NCBI GenBank assembly: GCA_022449325.1
Contig: JAKUSK010000011.1
Coordinates: 1-16,849, forward strand
From: Nitrososphaerales archaeon
GTDB lineage: Archaea > Thermoproteota > Nitrososphaeria > Nitrososphaerales > UBA57
DNA: 16,849 nt
Direction: 5' to 3'
The stretch's first letter is position 1; each line of letters starts with the position of its first letter. The notes below the pieces were generated by a model, which searched no databases, had not been told where the DNA came from, and was given only the letters and a program-made list of their open reading frames with translations. Below, piece by piece: positions 1-6,996 of the stretch. A program made the position numbers and the translations under genes.

Positions 1-643
1 GGTTTTCATGAACAGAAATATTTAGTTTATTTTTAAGTTCAATCAACGGATCAGGTCGAAGTTGAAGAGGTTTAGGAGATACAAGATGAATATTAGGTTT
101 ATAATTAGACAGAGCGTATAAAAGAGAATAAACTGTTCTACCATATTTTAAATCTCCAAAAATTGCAATATTTAAGTCGTCAACTTTACCACATTCATTT
201 AAGATGGTATAAACATCTAACATAGCTTGAGTAGGATGTTCTTCGCTACCACTGCCGGCATTTATAATTGGATTATTACATATTTCTGAAGCGTATCTAG
301 AAACTCCTTCGCTAGCATCTCTTAAAATTATAGCATCGACATATTGGTCCATTGTAAGTAGACTGTCACTAAGATTTTCACCTTTCTGAGTAGACGAGTC
401 AGAAGGATTACCGAAACTAATGGATTTTCCGCCCAAAGAATTCATTGCAGATTCAAAACTTAGACGAGTACGAGTACTTGGTTCAAAAAACATAAGTCCA
501 ATCGACTTAGTATTCAGAGAGTCATTAGGAAGAGATGATTTAATTTTATCAGCAACATGAAACAAATAGTCTAAGTCAGGACGTTGAAAATCCTTAATCG
601 AAACAATATCGCGGTTATAAAATGGATTTTTCAATCTTTTCAT
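1..643 (-). CDS. pyrB: Aspartate carbamoyltransferase catalytic subunit PyrB, 3' end cut off by the window
   Basis: PyrB condenses carbamoyl phosphate with L-aspartate to N-carbamoyl-aspartate, the committed step of pyrimidine synthesis, in the cytoplasm. I translated 214 residues from the ATG at 643-641; the reading frame is open to the left edge, so roughly the last third (most of the aspartate-binding domain) is missing. Family signatures are clear: FFEPSTRTR (about residues 52-60, carbamoyl-phosphate loop), the mobile loop Ser/Lys region SSTQKGEN (83-90) and HPTQAMLDVYTI (136-147). The N-terminus NPFYNRDIVSIKDF is typical of the family. Its partner pyrI starts 52 bases away on the other strand, so the two subunits are divergent rather than in a pyrBI operon. 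No frameshift is seen in the visible part. The start could also be a TTG three codons in, which would fit the TATA spacing better. Confidence 0.96.
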   Translation of the reverse strand, partial: MKRLKNPFYNRDIVSIKDFQRPDLDYLFHVADKIKSSLPNDSLNTKSIGLMFFEPSTRTRLSFESAMNSLGGKSISFGNPSDSSTQKGENLSDSLLTMDQYVDAIILRDASEGVSRYASEICNNPIINAGSGSEEHPTQAMLDVYTILNECGKVDDLNIAIFGDLKYGRTVYSLLYALSNYKPNIHLVSPKPLQLRPDPLIELKNKLNISVHEN

Positions 644-658
644 TAATTTATACACACA

Positions 659-668
659 TAAATATAAA
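659..668. promoter_or_regulatory. TATA-like element shared by divergent pyrB and pyrI
   Basis: TAAATATAAA on the plus strand reads TTTATATTTA on the minus strand, so the same ten bases look like an archaeal TATA box in both directions. The centre is about 32 bases before the pyrI ATG (696) and about 21 bases before the pyrB ATG (643). No Shine-Dalgarno sequence precedes either gene, consistent with very short leaders. The assignment rests on spacing and composition only, in an A+T-rich region. Confidence 0.45.
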
Positions 669-695
669 CGTTGCAAAAACAAGAATTAATAGAAA

Positions 696-1157
696 ATGTC
701 AGAAACACATGATCTCAGAATAAATAGGATAAAACACGGAACTGTCTTAGATCACATTGTGGCAGGGAGAGCATTTAATGTATTATCTGCATTAGATATC
801 AATGGAACGGACGGTAATCAAGTTTCTGTTGCAATGAATGTTTCCAGTAAACAGTATAAGAAAAAGGATATAATCAAAATTGAAAACAGGATATTGGCAG
901 TAGAAGAGACAAATCGTTTAGCATTAATTACACCGCATTCTACAATCAATATAATTGAAAATTACGAGATAATAGAAAAAAGAAATGTAGAATTGCCCAA
1001 TAAGTTCACAGGAGTATTCAAATGTACAAATCCAACATGTATTTCAAATTCAGATGAACCAATTATTTCAGAATTAGTTGTCAATAGTCAGGATCCTCCA
1101 AGTTTAAAATGTAAATACTGTACAAGGACTTCATTAACAGAAGAAATACTAAAATAA
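696..1157 (+). CDS. pyrI: Aspartate carbamoyltransferase regulatory subunit PyrI
   Basis: PyrI is the zinc-containing regulatory chain that binds nucleotides (CTP, UTP, ATP) and joins PyrB trimers into the allosteric holoenzyme. The 153-residue length equals that of the usual family member. The N-terminal nucleotide-binding domain spans about residues 8-100 (motif IxxGTVxDHIxAG near 12-24). The C-terminal zinc domain keeps all four cysteines, C110, C115, C139 and C142, with spacing C-x4-C-x23-C-x2-C as in characterised PyrI proteins. The ATG at 696 has a TATA-like element about 32 bases upstream and no clear Shine-Dalgarno, suggesting a nearly leaderless transcript. It is divergent from pyrB. 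A small membrane-protein ORF follows after 16 bases and may be co-transcribed. Confidence 0.97.
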   Translation: MSETHDLRINRIKHGTVLDHIVAGRAFNVLSALDINGTDGNQVSVAMNVSSKQYKKKDIIKIENRILAVEETNRLALITPHSTINIIENYEIIEKRNVELPNKFTGVFKCTNPTCISNSDEPIISELVVNSQDPPSLKCKYCTRTSLTEEILK

Positions 1158-1173
1158 TAAATTAGAATTAAGA

Positions 1174-1386
1174 TTGATAAAGAATAATATAATAAAGAAA
1201 GGATTTAGAGTTATACCGACAATACTTGTGTCATTTTTTTTGTTGACAGGGGCATTATCTGGAATATATCTTTACGAAAATATTGATAGTCCTATAGCAA
1301 TAATTATTCCATTCATATTACCGATTATAGGACTAATAATAGCAGTTCTGCTAATAATTAGATTAGCTAAAATAATTAGTTATTAA
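1174..1386 (+). CDS. Small two-helix membrane protein, function unknown
   Basis: This is a 70-residue ORF from a TTG codon at 1174, in line behind pyrI (16-base gap) and convergent with atpK (stop codons 5 bases apart). I do not recognise the family. The protein has a short basic N-terminus (K3, K8, K9, R12), a hydrophobic helix at about residues 14-34, a short loop with N36-D38, and a second helix at about 40-64 ending in RLAKIISY. The predicted shape is a helical hairpin with both ends in the cytoplasm. Support for its being a gene is the clean fit between its neighbours, the two well-formed transmembrane segments and the A+T-rich codon use of the neighbourhood. Against it are the TTG start and the absence of a Shine-Dalgarno. 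Confidence 0.5.
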   Translation: MIKNNIIKKGFRVIPTILVSFFLLTGALSGIYLYENIDSPIAIIIPFILPIIGLIIAVLLIIRLAKIISY

Positions 1387-1391
1387 TTATT

Positions 1392-1709
1392 TTAACTTCC
1401 GAGAATTAACAGAGCAACAACGATTCCGTAGATGGCGACCGCTTCTGCAAGTGCAGTAATGATTAAACCTTGTGTTTTTAGGTTTTCATTTTCTGCGGCA
1501 GCAGCTAAACCAGCTGAACCTGCTCGTCCAATTGCCATACCAGCACCTAATGCGGCTCCAGCAAATGCAATACCTGCACCAAGGAATTTCATTCCTTCGG
1601 CGGATGCATCACTTCCTTCTTCTTGCGCATATGCGAATGGTACAAATTGGAGGAACACTGTTGCGATTATTGTCAATATTAGAAACGATATTTTGTAGTT
1701 CATTTTCAT
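1392..1709 (-). CDS. atpK: A-type ATP synthase proteolipid (c-ring) subunit K, with signal peptide
   Basis: Subunit K forms the rotating membrane ring of the A-type ATP synthase and carries the ion in translocation. From the ATG at 1709 the protein has 105 residues. A hydrophobic leader (about 1-28) ends in a signal-peptidase-like AYAQ, followed by an acidic stretch and one helical hairpin. The hairpin is GAGIAFAGAALGAGMAIG (44-61), a polar loop ENENLKTQ (73-80) and a second helix with the ion-binding glutamate E89 in ALAEAVAIYG. It is thus a single-hairpin proteolipid made as a precursor. AGGTG at 1717-1713 lies 3 bases from this ATG and 9 bases from a second in-frame ATG at 1703, which may be the true start. 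It is the last gene of the atpA-B-D-ORF-K run. Confidence 0.95.
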   Translation of the reverse strand: MKMNYKISFLILTIIATVFLQFVPFAYAQEEGSDASAEGMKFLGAGIAFAGAALGAGMAIGRAGSAGLAAAAENENLKTQGLIITALAEAVAIYGIVVALLILGS

Positions 1710-1728
1710 TAACACCTAATGTTCATAA

Positions 1729-1854
1729 TTACTTTTTCAATTCTTTATAAGCCTTGTCTTTTGCAGAAATAATTTCTTTTTTTAGTTCATCAACATCTGA
1801 TTCGTATTTCTTTTTAATTTTCTCGTTTAATTTTTTATATTCTTTATTATCCAT
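1729..1854 (-). CDS. 41-residue charged helical protein between atpD and atpK
   Basis: This short ORF has an ATG at 1854-1852 and a TAA at 1731-1729. The protein is 41 residues, begins MDNKEYKKLNEKIKKKYES and ends AYKELKK. It is almost entirely Lys, Glu, Asp, Tyr and aliphatic residues with no proline or glycine, so a single amphipathic, coiled-coil-prone helix is expected. A strong Shine-Dalgarno, GAGGTGA at 1866-1860, sits 5 bases before the ATG and overlaps the atpD stop codon; atpK begins 19 bases after its stop. This placement argues for a translated member of the ATP synthase operon. The function is unknown. By position and character it could be a small stalk-type accessory peptide, but it is far shorter than subunit H (about 100 residues), so that is only a hypothesis. 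Confidence 0.72.
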   Translation of the reverse strand: MDNKEYKKLNEKIKKKYESDVDELKKEIISAKDKAYKELKK

Positions 1855-1859
1855 TAGTG

Positions 1860-2492
1860 TCACCTCTTTCGTTCAAGTACTTTTTTAACATGTTTTAATC
1901 TTGAAAAGTCTTCTCTTTCACGTTCTTCAAGGATAGAAGAGATGTATTTAATAGATTCATTATAGCCGGGCATTATTACATAATCCAATGCGTTCAATAA
2001 TCTTTGTGTTTTTTCAAGAGATCGTGCCAATTCAAGAATTGAATTTTCGTATTCTGCAGCGCGTAAGATTCGAGGTAAGGCAAGTCTCATCATTTGAGTT
2101 GCATCGTCTAATTTAGAATCTGAGTCAGCAAATCCATAATTCAAACCAATTTCTTTTTCACTTATGGAAATTGTAGGAATTCGAACGTCGACTACTACCT
2201 TAACATTTACGTCGACGTCAATATGCGATGGGGATGTAAGTGCAATGGATTCAAGTTTGGAGGATCCTAAAGACATGTAAGCATTAAATAATGATCGATA
2301 TGCATTAGACAAAGGTTCAGACATTTCGTTTCTTGCTTTACCTGCTTCATCAATCATTTCGTCAATATTTTTAAGAAGTACGTCTCGCTTATCTTCAAGA
2401 ATTTTATAAACAGATTTAGCAACTACAAGACTTCGCTTGACTTTGATAAGTTCAATTTTTGTTGGTGGTGGACGTTTATTAGAGCTAGACAT
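1860..2492 (-). CDS. atpD: A-type ATP synthase subunit D (central stalk)
   Basis: Subunit D is the long coiled-coil rotor shaft that turns inside the A3B3 hexamer. At 210 residues it has the usual family length. The N-terminal motif PTKIELIKVKRSLVVAKSVYKILEDKRDVLL (split over about 11-40) and the C-terminal helix RLLNALDYVIMPGYNESIKYI (split over about 165-185) are diagnostic of the subunit D family. Helices at both ends flank a beta-rich middle (about 90-115). It starts only 2 bases after the atpB stop, with GAAGGT at 2506-2501 as ribosome binding site, so it is co-transcribed. Its stop codon overlaps the Shine-Dalgarno of the 41-residue ORF downstream, suggesting translational coupling. Confidence 0.97.
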   Translation of the reverse strand: MSSSNKRPPPTKIELIKVKRSLVVAKSVYKILEDKRDVLLKNIDEMIDEAGKARNEMSEPLSNAYRSLFNAYMSLGSSKLESIALTSPSHIDVDVNVKVVVDVRIPTISISEKEIGLNYGFADSDSKLDDATQMMRLALPRILRAAEYENSILELARSLEKTQRLLNALDYVIMPGYNESIKYISSILEEREREDFSRLKHVKKVLERKR

Positions 2493-2494
2493 TC

Positions 2495-3889
2495 TTATTT
2501 TACCTTCAAATATGAATCAATTTCATCTTGTTTGACTTTAGTTAATTCATCAACAGGTAATGTACTAAACAAATCCCAAGCGATACCAAGAGTATCCTCA
2601 AGAGTACGGTTTTCATCAAATCCTTGTTTTAAGAATCTACTTTCAAATAAGTCGCCAAATTCTAGGTATTTGATATCATTTGGTGCAAGTCCAGCTTTTC
2701 CTACAATTTCAGCTAGAGCTCTTAGTTCTAATGCACGAGAATATGCACTATACAACTGACTACTAACATTTTGATGATCATTACGTGTTTTACCTTCTCC
2801 GACACCTTCTTTCATAAGACGGCTCAAACAAGACAGTATACTTACAGGAGGATAAATTTCCTTTCGATGTAAATCACGTCCTAAAACGATTTGACCTTCT
2901 GTAATATATCCAGTAAGATCAGGAATAGGATGAGTGATATCATCTGAAGGCATAGAAAGAATTGGGATCTGAGTAAGACTTCCATTTGATCCTTTAATTT
3001 TACCGGCGCGCTCGTAGATAGTTGCAAGATCAGTATACAAATATCCAGGATATCCTTTTCTTCCTGGAACCTCTTCACGAGCAGCACTAATTTCTCTTAA
3101 TGCTTCAGCATAATTTGTCATATCACTAATTATTACAAGAACGTGTGTATTCTTTTCAAATGCTAAATATTCAGCAGCAGTAAGGGCTACACGAGGAGTA
3201 ATAATTCTTTCAATAGCAGGATCGTCTGCAAGATTAATATAAAGTATACTTCTTTTCAATGCACCACTTTCTTCCAAAGATTTTCTAAAGAATGCAGCTT
3301 CACTATTTTGAACACCGAGTGCGGCAAAAACTACAGCAAATTCTTCGCCTTTTCCTGGAACAGTAGCTTGACGAGCGATTTGAGCAGCTAAAAGATTGTG
3401 TGGAAGTCCTGCACCTGAAAATATAGGTAATTTTTGACCTCGGACAAGAGTATTAAGGCCGTCAATAGATGATACTCCAGTTTGAATAAAGTCCTCTGGA
3501 AAATCACGACGTTCAGGATTTATAGATTCGCCATTGATGTCAAGGAACTTTTCTCCTACAGGATCTGGAAGACCATCAATAGGTCTGCCAAGACCATCAA
3601 AGACTCTACCTAATAATTGATCAGAAACTGGAATTTCCATAGTTTTTCCTAAAAAGCGGGTTTTTGTTTCAGAAACAGATAAACCGGTTGTTCCTTCGAA
3701 TACTTGTACAACTGCAGTTCCACCACCAATTTCAAGAACACGACCTAAACGTTTTGAACCAGCAGGAGTAGTAATTTCTACTAATTCATCAAATGCAGAA
3801 TTTGTTACACCATCAATAACTAATAATGGACCTCTAATCTCAGAAATATTAGTATATTCTAATCCCGAAGATCTATTTTGTGTCGACAA
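2495..3889 (-). CDS. atpB: A-type ATP synthase subunit B (non-catalytic hexamer subunit)
   Basis: Subunit B alternates with subunit A in the A3B3 head and supplies the non-catalytic nucleotide site. The protein is 464 residues, normal for the family. It opens with YTNISEIRGPLLVIDGV, has the degenerate P-loop position SGAGLPHNLLAAQIARQA (about 158-175), the NLADDPAIERIITPR segment and SMPSDDITHPIPDLTGYITEGQ (split, about 312-333). There is no intact Walker A GxxxxGKT, as expected. The start is a TTG at 3889, lying inside the end of atpA (17-base overlap). It is supported by a near-perfect AAGGAGGT eight bases upstream and by conserved sequence close to the N-terminus. The gene is the second of the atpA-B-D-ORF-K run. 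Confidence 0.98.
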   Translation of the reverse strand: MSTQNRSSGLEYTNISEIRGPLLVIDGVTNSAFDELVEITTPAGSKRLGRVLEIGGGTAVVQVFEGTTGLSVSETKTRFLGKTMEIPVSDQLLGRVFDGLGRPIDGLPDPVGEKFLDINGESINPERRDFPEDFIQTGVSSIDGLNTLVRGQKLPIFSGAGLPHNLLAAQIARQATVPGKGEEFAVVFAALGVQNSEAAFFRKSLEESGALKRSILYINLADDPAIERIITPRVALTAAEYLAFEKNTHVLVIISDMTNYAEALREISAAREEVPGRKGYPGYLYTDLATIYERAGKIKGSNGSLTQIPILSMPSDDITHPIPDLTGYITEGQIVLGRDLHRKEIYPPVSILSCLSRLMKEGVGEGKTRNDHQNVSSQLYSAYSRALELRALAEIVGKAGLAPNDIKYLEFGDLFESRFLKQGFDENRTLEDTLGIAWDLFSTLPVDELTKVKQDEIDSYLKVK

Positions 3890-5663
3890 CGGCAGTTACC
3901 TCCTTATTTGCTAATTCTTTAAATGATGAATACATAGATTTTGACAATTCGTCCATTTTACCTAAATCGTCATCAGGGATTTCGTATTTGGAACGAATAA
4001 TTGATGATACGACAGGGAGAGCTCGAATTGTTTCAAGTTGTGCGCCATTCTTCAAAGCTTTTTGAGACTCCTTATAGAAGTCAGTATATAGTTTCATCAT
4101 TTTAACTTGTTTCTCAGGACTACAATATCGATCTACTTTGTCAAAAGCCATCTGTTGTAAGAATCCTTCTTTAATCATACGCGCTACATCAAGAATTAAC
4201 TTTTCTTCATCAGGTAGAGCTTCAGGACCTAATAGACGGACAATTTCTTTGAGTACATCTTCACGTTGTAAGATGGTATATGTTTCTAATCTTAATTTAG
4301 GGCGATCTGCATCGACATTATCGACCCACCATTTATCTATAGATTCAGAATATCCAGAATAGCTAGTCATCCAGTTAATAGAAGGATAATGTCTAGAATA
4401 AGCGAGTTTAGTATCAAGAGCCCAAAAGGTTTTGATACATCGCATAGTATGGGTAGAAACAGGTTCTGTAAAGTCTCCACCTGGAGGAGAAACAGCGCCG
4501 ATAACAGTAACAGATCCATCACGATCAGGTGAACCAAGGCATTTTACACGTCCTGCACGTTCATAAAACTCTGCTAATCTTGATGCAAGATAAGACGGAT
4601 AGCCTTCTTCAGCAGGCATTTCTTCTAGCCTTCCACTGAGTTCACGAAGAGCTTCAGCCCATCTACTTGTCGAGTCAGCAACCAAGACAGTATCATAACC
4701 CATATCACGATAATATTCAGCCATAGTAATACCAGTATAGATACTTGCTTCACGAGCAGCTACAGGCATATTACTTGTATTAGCAACTAAAACAGTTCGT
4801 TCCATCAAGGATTTTCCAGTTCTTGGATCTTTTAATTCAGGGAACTTAATCAAAACTTCAGTCATTTCATTTCCTCGTTCTCCGCAACCAATATGGAAAA
4901 CTACACTTGCGTCAGACCAAGAAGCTACTTGATGTAATGTAACAGTTTTTCCTGTTCCAAAACCACCAGGTATTGCACCAGTTCCTCCTTTAGTAATTGG
5001 AAAGAATGTATCAAGTACACGTTGTCCAGTTACAAGAGGTAATTCTGGATCATATCGTTTTGTAAATGGTCTAGCTTGTCTAACAGGCCAATCATGATGC
5101 ATTGTGAATTCAGATTTATTTCCTTTACCTTCAGCAATTGCAATTATGTGATCTTTATCATAACTTCCTTCTTTAACAACTTCAGTAATTTTACCTGAAG
5201 GTGCAGTAGGAGGAGCAAGAACCTTATGATCAATTAAATCAGTTTCTTTAACAGTGCCAAGAATACTACCTGCGTGGACAGTATCACCAACTTTAACTTC
5301 TGGAATAAAATTCCATTTCTTTTTAGGAATTGGAGCAACATGAATACCTCGAGTAATAAATGAACCTGCTTTTGCAGCGATTTTATCTAAGGGTCTTTGA
5401 AGACCATCATAAATAGTTCCCATCATTCCAGGACCGAGAGTTACAGATAATGGCGTTCCAGTACCGACAACAGGTTCCCCAGGGGTCAGACCACTAGTAG
5501 ATTCATAAACTTGTATAAAGGCTGTATCTCCAGTAAGCCTAATAATTTCTCCAACGATTTTGTCTTTGCCGACTTCTACAGTTTCGTACATTTGTGCACT
5601 TGACATTCCATCAGCTTTGACCGCAGGACCACTAATCCAAATAATTTTACCCTTAGCTTGCAT
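3873..5663 (-). CDS. atpA: A-type ATP synthase catalytic subunit A
   Basis: Subunit A carries the three catalytic sites of the ATP synthase head. The protein has 596 residues, the full family length. From N to C it shows the beta-barrel domain (1-80), the bulge region special to A/V-type A subunits (about 110-190, including KKKWNFIPEVKVGD), the Walker A loop GGFGTGKT (233-240), the catalytic glutamate region GCGERGNEM (259-267), DSTSRWAEALRE and VSPPGGDFTEPVSTHTMR (split). The P-loop is GGFGTGKT; many A-type members have GPFG-type loops. There is no fragment, intein or frameshift. It is the first gene of the run towards atpK. A short leader with GGTG just before the ATG and an A+T-rich upstream region (about 5690-5730) probably hold its promoter, but no single TATA box stands out. 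Confidence 0.98.
   Translation of the reverse strand: MQAKGKIIWISGPAVKADGMSSAQMYETVEVGKDKIVGEIIRLTGDTAFIQVYESTSGLTPGEPVVGTGTPLSVTLGPGMMGTIYDGLQRPLDKIAAKAGSFITRGIHVAPIPKKKWNFIPEVKVGDTVHAGSILGTVKETDLIDHKVLAPPTAPSGKITEVVKEGSYDKDHIIAIAEGKGNKSEFTMHHDWPVRQARPFTKRYDPELPLVTGQRVLDTFFPITKGGTGAIPGGFGTGKTVTLHQVASWSDASVVFHIGCGERGNEMTEVLIKFPELKDPRTGKSLMERTVLVANTSNMPVAAREASIYTGITMAEYYRDMGYDTVLVADSTSRWAEALRELSGRLEEMPAEEGYPSYLASRLAEFYERAGRVKCLGSPDRDGSVTVIGAVSPPGGDFTEPVSTHTMRCIKTFWALDTKLAYSRHYPSINWMTSYSGYSESIDKWWVDNVDADRPKLRLETYTILQREDVLKEIVRLLGPEALPDEEKLILDVARMIKEGFLQQMAFDKVDRYCSPEKQVKMMKLYTDFYKESQKALKNGAQLETIRALPVVSSIIRSKYEIPDDDLGKMDELSKSMYSSFKELANKEVTAVVDTK
3898..3905 (-). promoter_or_regulatory. Strong Shine-Dalgarno deciding the TTG start of atpB
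   Basis: Read on the minus strand this is AAGGAGGT, followed by eight bases and then the TTG at 3889. It lies inside the atpA coding region. It is the strongest ribosome binding site I see in the window. Internal operon genes here (atpB, atpD, the 41-residue ORF, the second quinoprotein gene) have such sites, whereas the first genes of transcripts do not. Confidence 0.75.
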
Positions 5664-5745
5664 CTACACCAACTATGTTTTTTCATGATTTAGAGTTTAA
5701 AAACAATTCGATTTTTAGAAATATATTAATCATAATATTAAAATT

Positions 5746-5772
5746 TTAAGAATTGTCTTTAGAAATTCTTAA
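5746..5772. promoter_or_regulatory. 9-bp perfect inverted repeat between atpA and the cupredoxin gene
   Basis: TTAAGAATT (5746-5754) and AATTCTTAA (5764-5772) are exact reverse complements separated by nine bases. The element lies in the 135-base divergent gap between atpA (ends its upstream side at 5664) and the cupredoxin ATG at 5799. Its right arm is 27 to 35 bases before that ATG, where the cupredoxin TATA/BRE should lie. It could be a regulator site or simply an A+T-rich chance palindrome. Confidence 0.35.
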
Positions 5773-5798
5773 ATTGATTATATAATTAATGAATAACA

Positions 5799-6326
5799 AT
5801 GGATTCAAAAATTTTTGCAGTAATAATTATTGCAGTTATAGGAATTGGAGCAGTTTTGTTTATGTTACCGGGAGATAATAACGAATTAACAGTAATTGAG
5901 CCCGAACCAGTGATAGAAGAAGTTATAGTTGAGCCTGAACCAGAACCGATAATCGAACCAGAGCCTGAACCAGTAGTCGAGTCAGAACCTGAAAGTAAAA
6001 CGATAGTTGATGAAAACGGAATATTATCCGGAGAAGTTGAAATAACGATGGAGAATCTAGAATTTGGTCCATCTGAGATAACTATAAAGAAAGGAACTAC
6101 AGTAACATGGAGACAAATAGATAGGTCGATTGGAGGAAGTGGAGGAGGAGTAGATTGGCACAACGTAGTTGAAGGACCTCCAGGAAAAAGAGGAGATCAT
6201 GTATTCAAATCTAAGGAATTAGGATTCAATGGGGGATTTACTTTCAAATTTGATGAAGTTGGTGTATTTGAATATTATTGTGATCCGCATCCTTTTATGA
6301 TCGGAAAAATTACAGTAGTTGAATAG
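5799..6326 (+). CDS. Membrane-anchored cupredoxin (plastocyanin-like blue copper protein)
   Basis: This is a 175-residue protein likely to carry electrons on the outer face of the membrane. Residues 5-23 form an N-terminal hydrophobic anchor, with no clear cleavage site. Residues 33-66 are a Pro-Glu-rich spacer (repeats of EPEP), and residues about 75-175 are a cupredoxin beta-barrel. All type 1 copper ligands appear to be present: H121 (in DWHNVV), then C161, H164 and M167 in YYCDPHPFMIGK (C-x2-H-x2-M). The gene is divergent from atpA and upstream of a convergent membrane-protein/atpE pair; a T-rich hairpin follows its stop. Thaumarchaeota commonly use such proteins in place of cytochrome c. 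By inference it could accept electrons from the quinoproteins at the right of the window. The exact redox partner cannot be read from sequence. Confidence 0.93.
   Translation: MDSKIFAVIIIAVIGIGAVLFMLPGDNNELTVIEPEPVIEEVIVEPEPEPIIEPEPEPVVESEPESKTIVDENGILSGEVEITMENLEFGPSEITIKKGTTVTWRQIDRSIGGSGGGVDWHNVVEGPPGKRGDHVFKSKELGFNGGFTFKFDEVGVFEYYCDPHPFMIGKITVVE
5898..5993 (+). repeat. Imperfect Pro-Glu codon repeat encoding the cupredoxin spacer
   Basis: This is a run of gag/gaa-cct/cca/ccg-type codons encoding about 32 residues rich in E and P (units such as IEPEP and EPEPEP, broken by VIEEVIV and VVESE). Such a segment gives a stiff, strongly acidic linker between the membrane anchor and the copper domain. 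Codons vary between units, so it is an old or selected protein repeat rather than a recent DNA expansion. It also creates a Gly-Ser-rich shadow ORF on the other strand. Confidence 0.7.
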
Positions 6327-6344
6327 TAACAAATTTTTTTGTTA
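6327..6344 (+). terminator. Probable terminator after the cupredoxin gene (hairpin with T7 run)
   Basis: Directly after the TAG stop, TAACAAA (6327-6333) can pair with TTTGTTA (6338-6344) around a TTTT loop. The seven consecutive T residues (6334-6340) are the kind of U-tract at which archaeal RNA polymerase stops. The hairpin is weak (mostly A-T), so the U-tract itself is probably what matters. Confidence 0.5.
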
Positions 6345-6386
6345 GAACAAAATATTTATTAACAAACAAAAAAAAGTATAAGAAAA

Positions 6387-6995
6387 TTGTCAGAGTCATT
6401 ACTTGATAGAAAATCTTTAACAGCAGCAATATTATTTGCGTCACTAGGCGTAGTATTACACCCTCCATTCTTTCCAATCGTATTCCCTGCGCCGTATGCG
6501 CCATTTCTAATTTATACAATATGGGAAATTCCTTTGTACATATGTTTGTTATTATTTGGTCCTTTAACAGCAGTCATAGCAGGAGTTATTAATTTTATTT
6601 CTCTTCTTGTATTTTTCCCTGGTCAATTAATTACAGGTCCGATATACAATCTAATAGCAATATTTGCATCATACCTAGGAATTATTGTAATTAAAAGAAG
6701 GAAGAAATTTGTTTTAGATAGAAATAATGTGACTAAGGATATTTTGTCAGCAGATATGTTGTTAATTATTGCATTGCCAATGATATTTAGAACAGTAATA
6801 ATGACTGTAGTAAATTTTATCGTATTGCCGCAACCACCACCAATCGGATTTTCAATCCCAATTGAAGGAATGCCGAGTATTCTAGGTCTAATTGCAATAT
6901 TTAATTCAACCACAATATTATATTCAATTCCTATAGCTTACATAATAACTAAAGCAGTGAAATCAGCTATAGATCGAACTTGGATATTTGAATAG
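6387..6995 (+). CDS. Integral membrane protein resembling an ECF transporter S component (vitamin uptake)
   Basis: This is a 202-residue, very hydrophobic protein with about five to six transmembrane segments (roughly 10-30, 38-60, 62-82, 85-103, 123-147 and 163-190). The N-terminal half is the most telling: LTAAILFASLGVVL, then APFLIYTIWEIPLYICLLLFGPLTAVIAGVINF (split). This resembles the substrate-binding S subunits of ECF vitamin transporters (RibU-like, with the conserved WEIP/FGP pattern). S components bind one vitamin and work with a shared energising module (EcfT plus two ATPases), which is not in this window. The ligand cannot be told from sequence. The start is TTG at 6387 with a TATA-like ATATTTAT (6352-6359) about 30 bases upstream and no Shine-Dalgarno. 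Its stop codon is one base from that of atpE, on the opposite strand. Confidence 0.7.
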   Translation: MSESLLDRKSLTAAILFASLGVVLHPPFFPIVFPAPYAPFLIYTIWEIPLYICLLLFGPLTAVIAGVINFISLLVFFPGQLITGPIYNLIAIFASYLGIIVIKRRKKFVLDRNNVTKDILSADMLLIIALPMIFRTVIMTVVNFIVLPQPPPIGFSIPIEGMPSILGLIAIFNSTTILYSIPIAYIITKAVKSAIDRTWIFE

Positions 6996-6996
6996 A

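Noticed and set aside
667..674. Shared AAACGTTG at the pyr promoter and upstream of quinoprotein 1 as a common regulator site
   Set aside because: Only eight bases match, and the pyr copy lacks the inverted arm; this is within chance for A+T-rich intergenic DNA.
1432..1750. Two plus-strand ORFs opposite atpK
   Set aside because: They are antisense shadows of the Ala/Gly-rich proteolipid sequence, with no start signals. atpK is certain on the minus strand.
5786..6163. 125-residue minus-strand ORF rich in Gly and Ser opposite the cupredoxin gene
   Set aside because: It is the mirror of the Pro-Glu codon repeat (tg/cc-rich codons read backwards). It has no plausible start signal, overlaps a clearly real gene and has the low complexity expected of a shadow.
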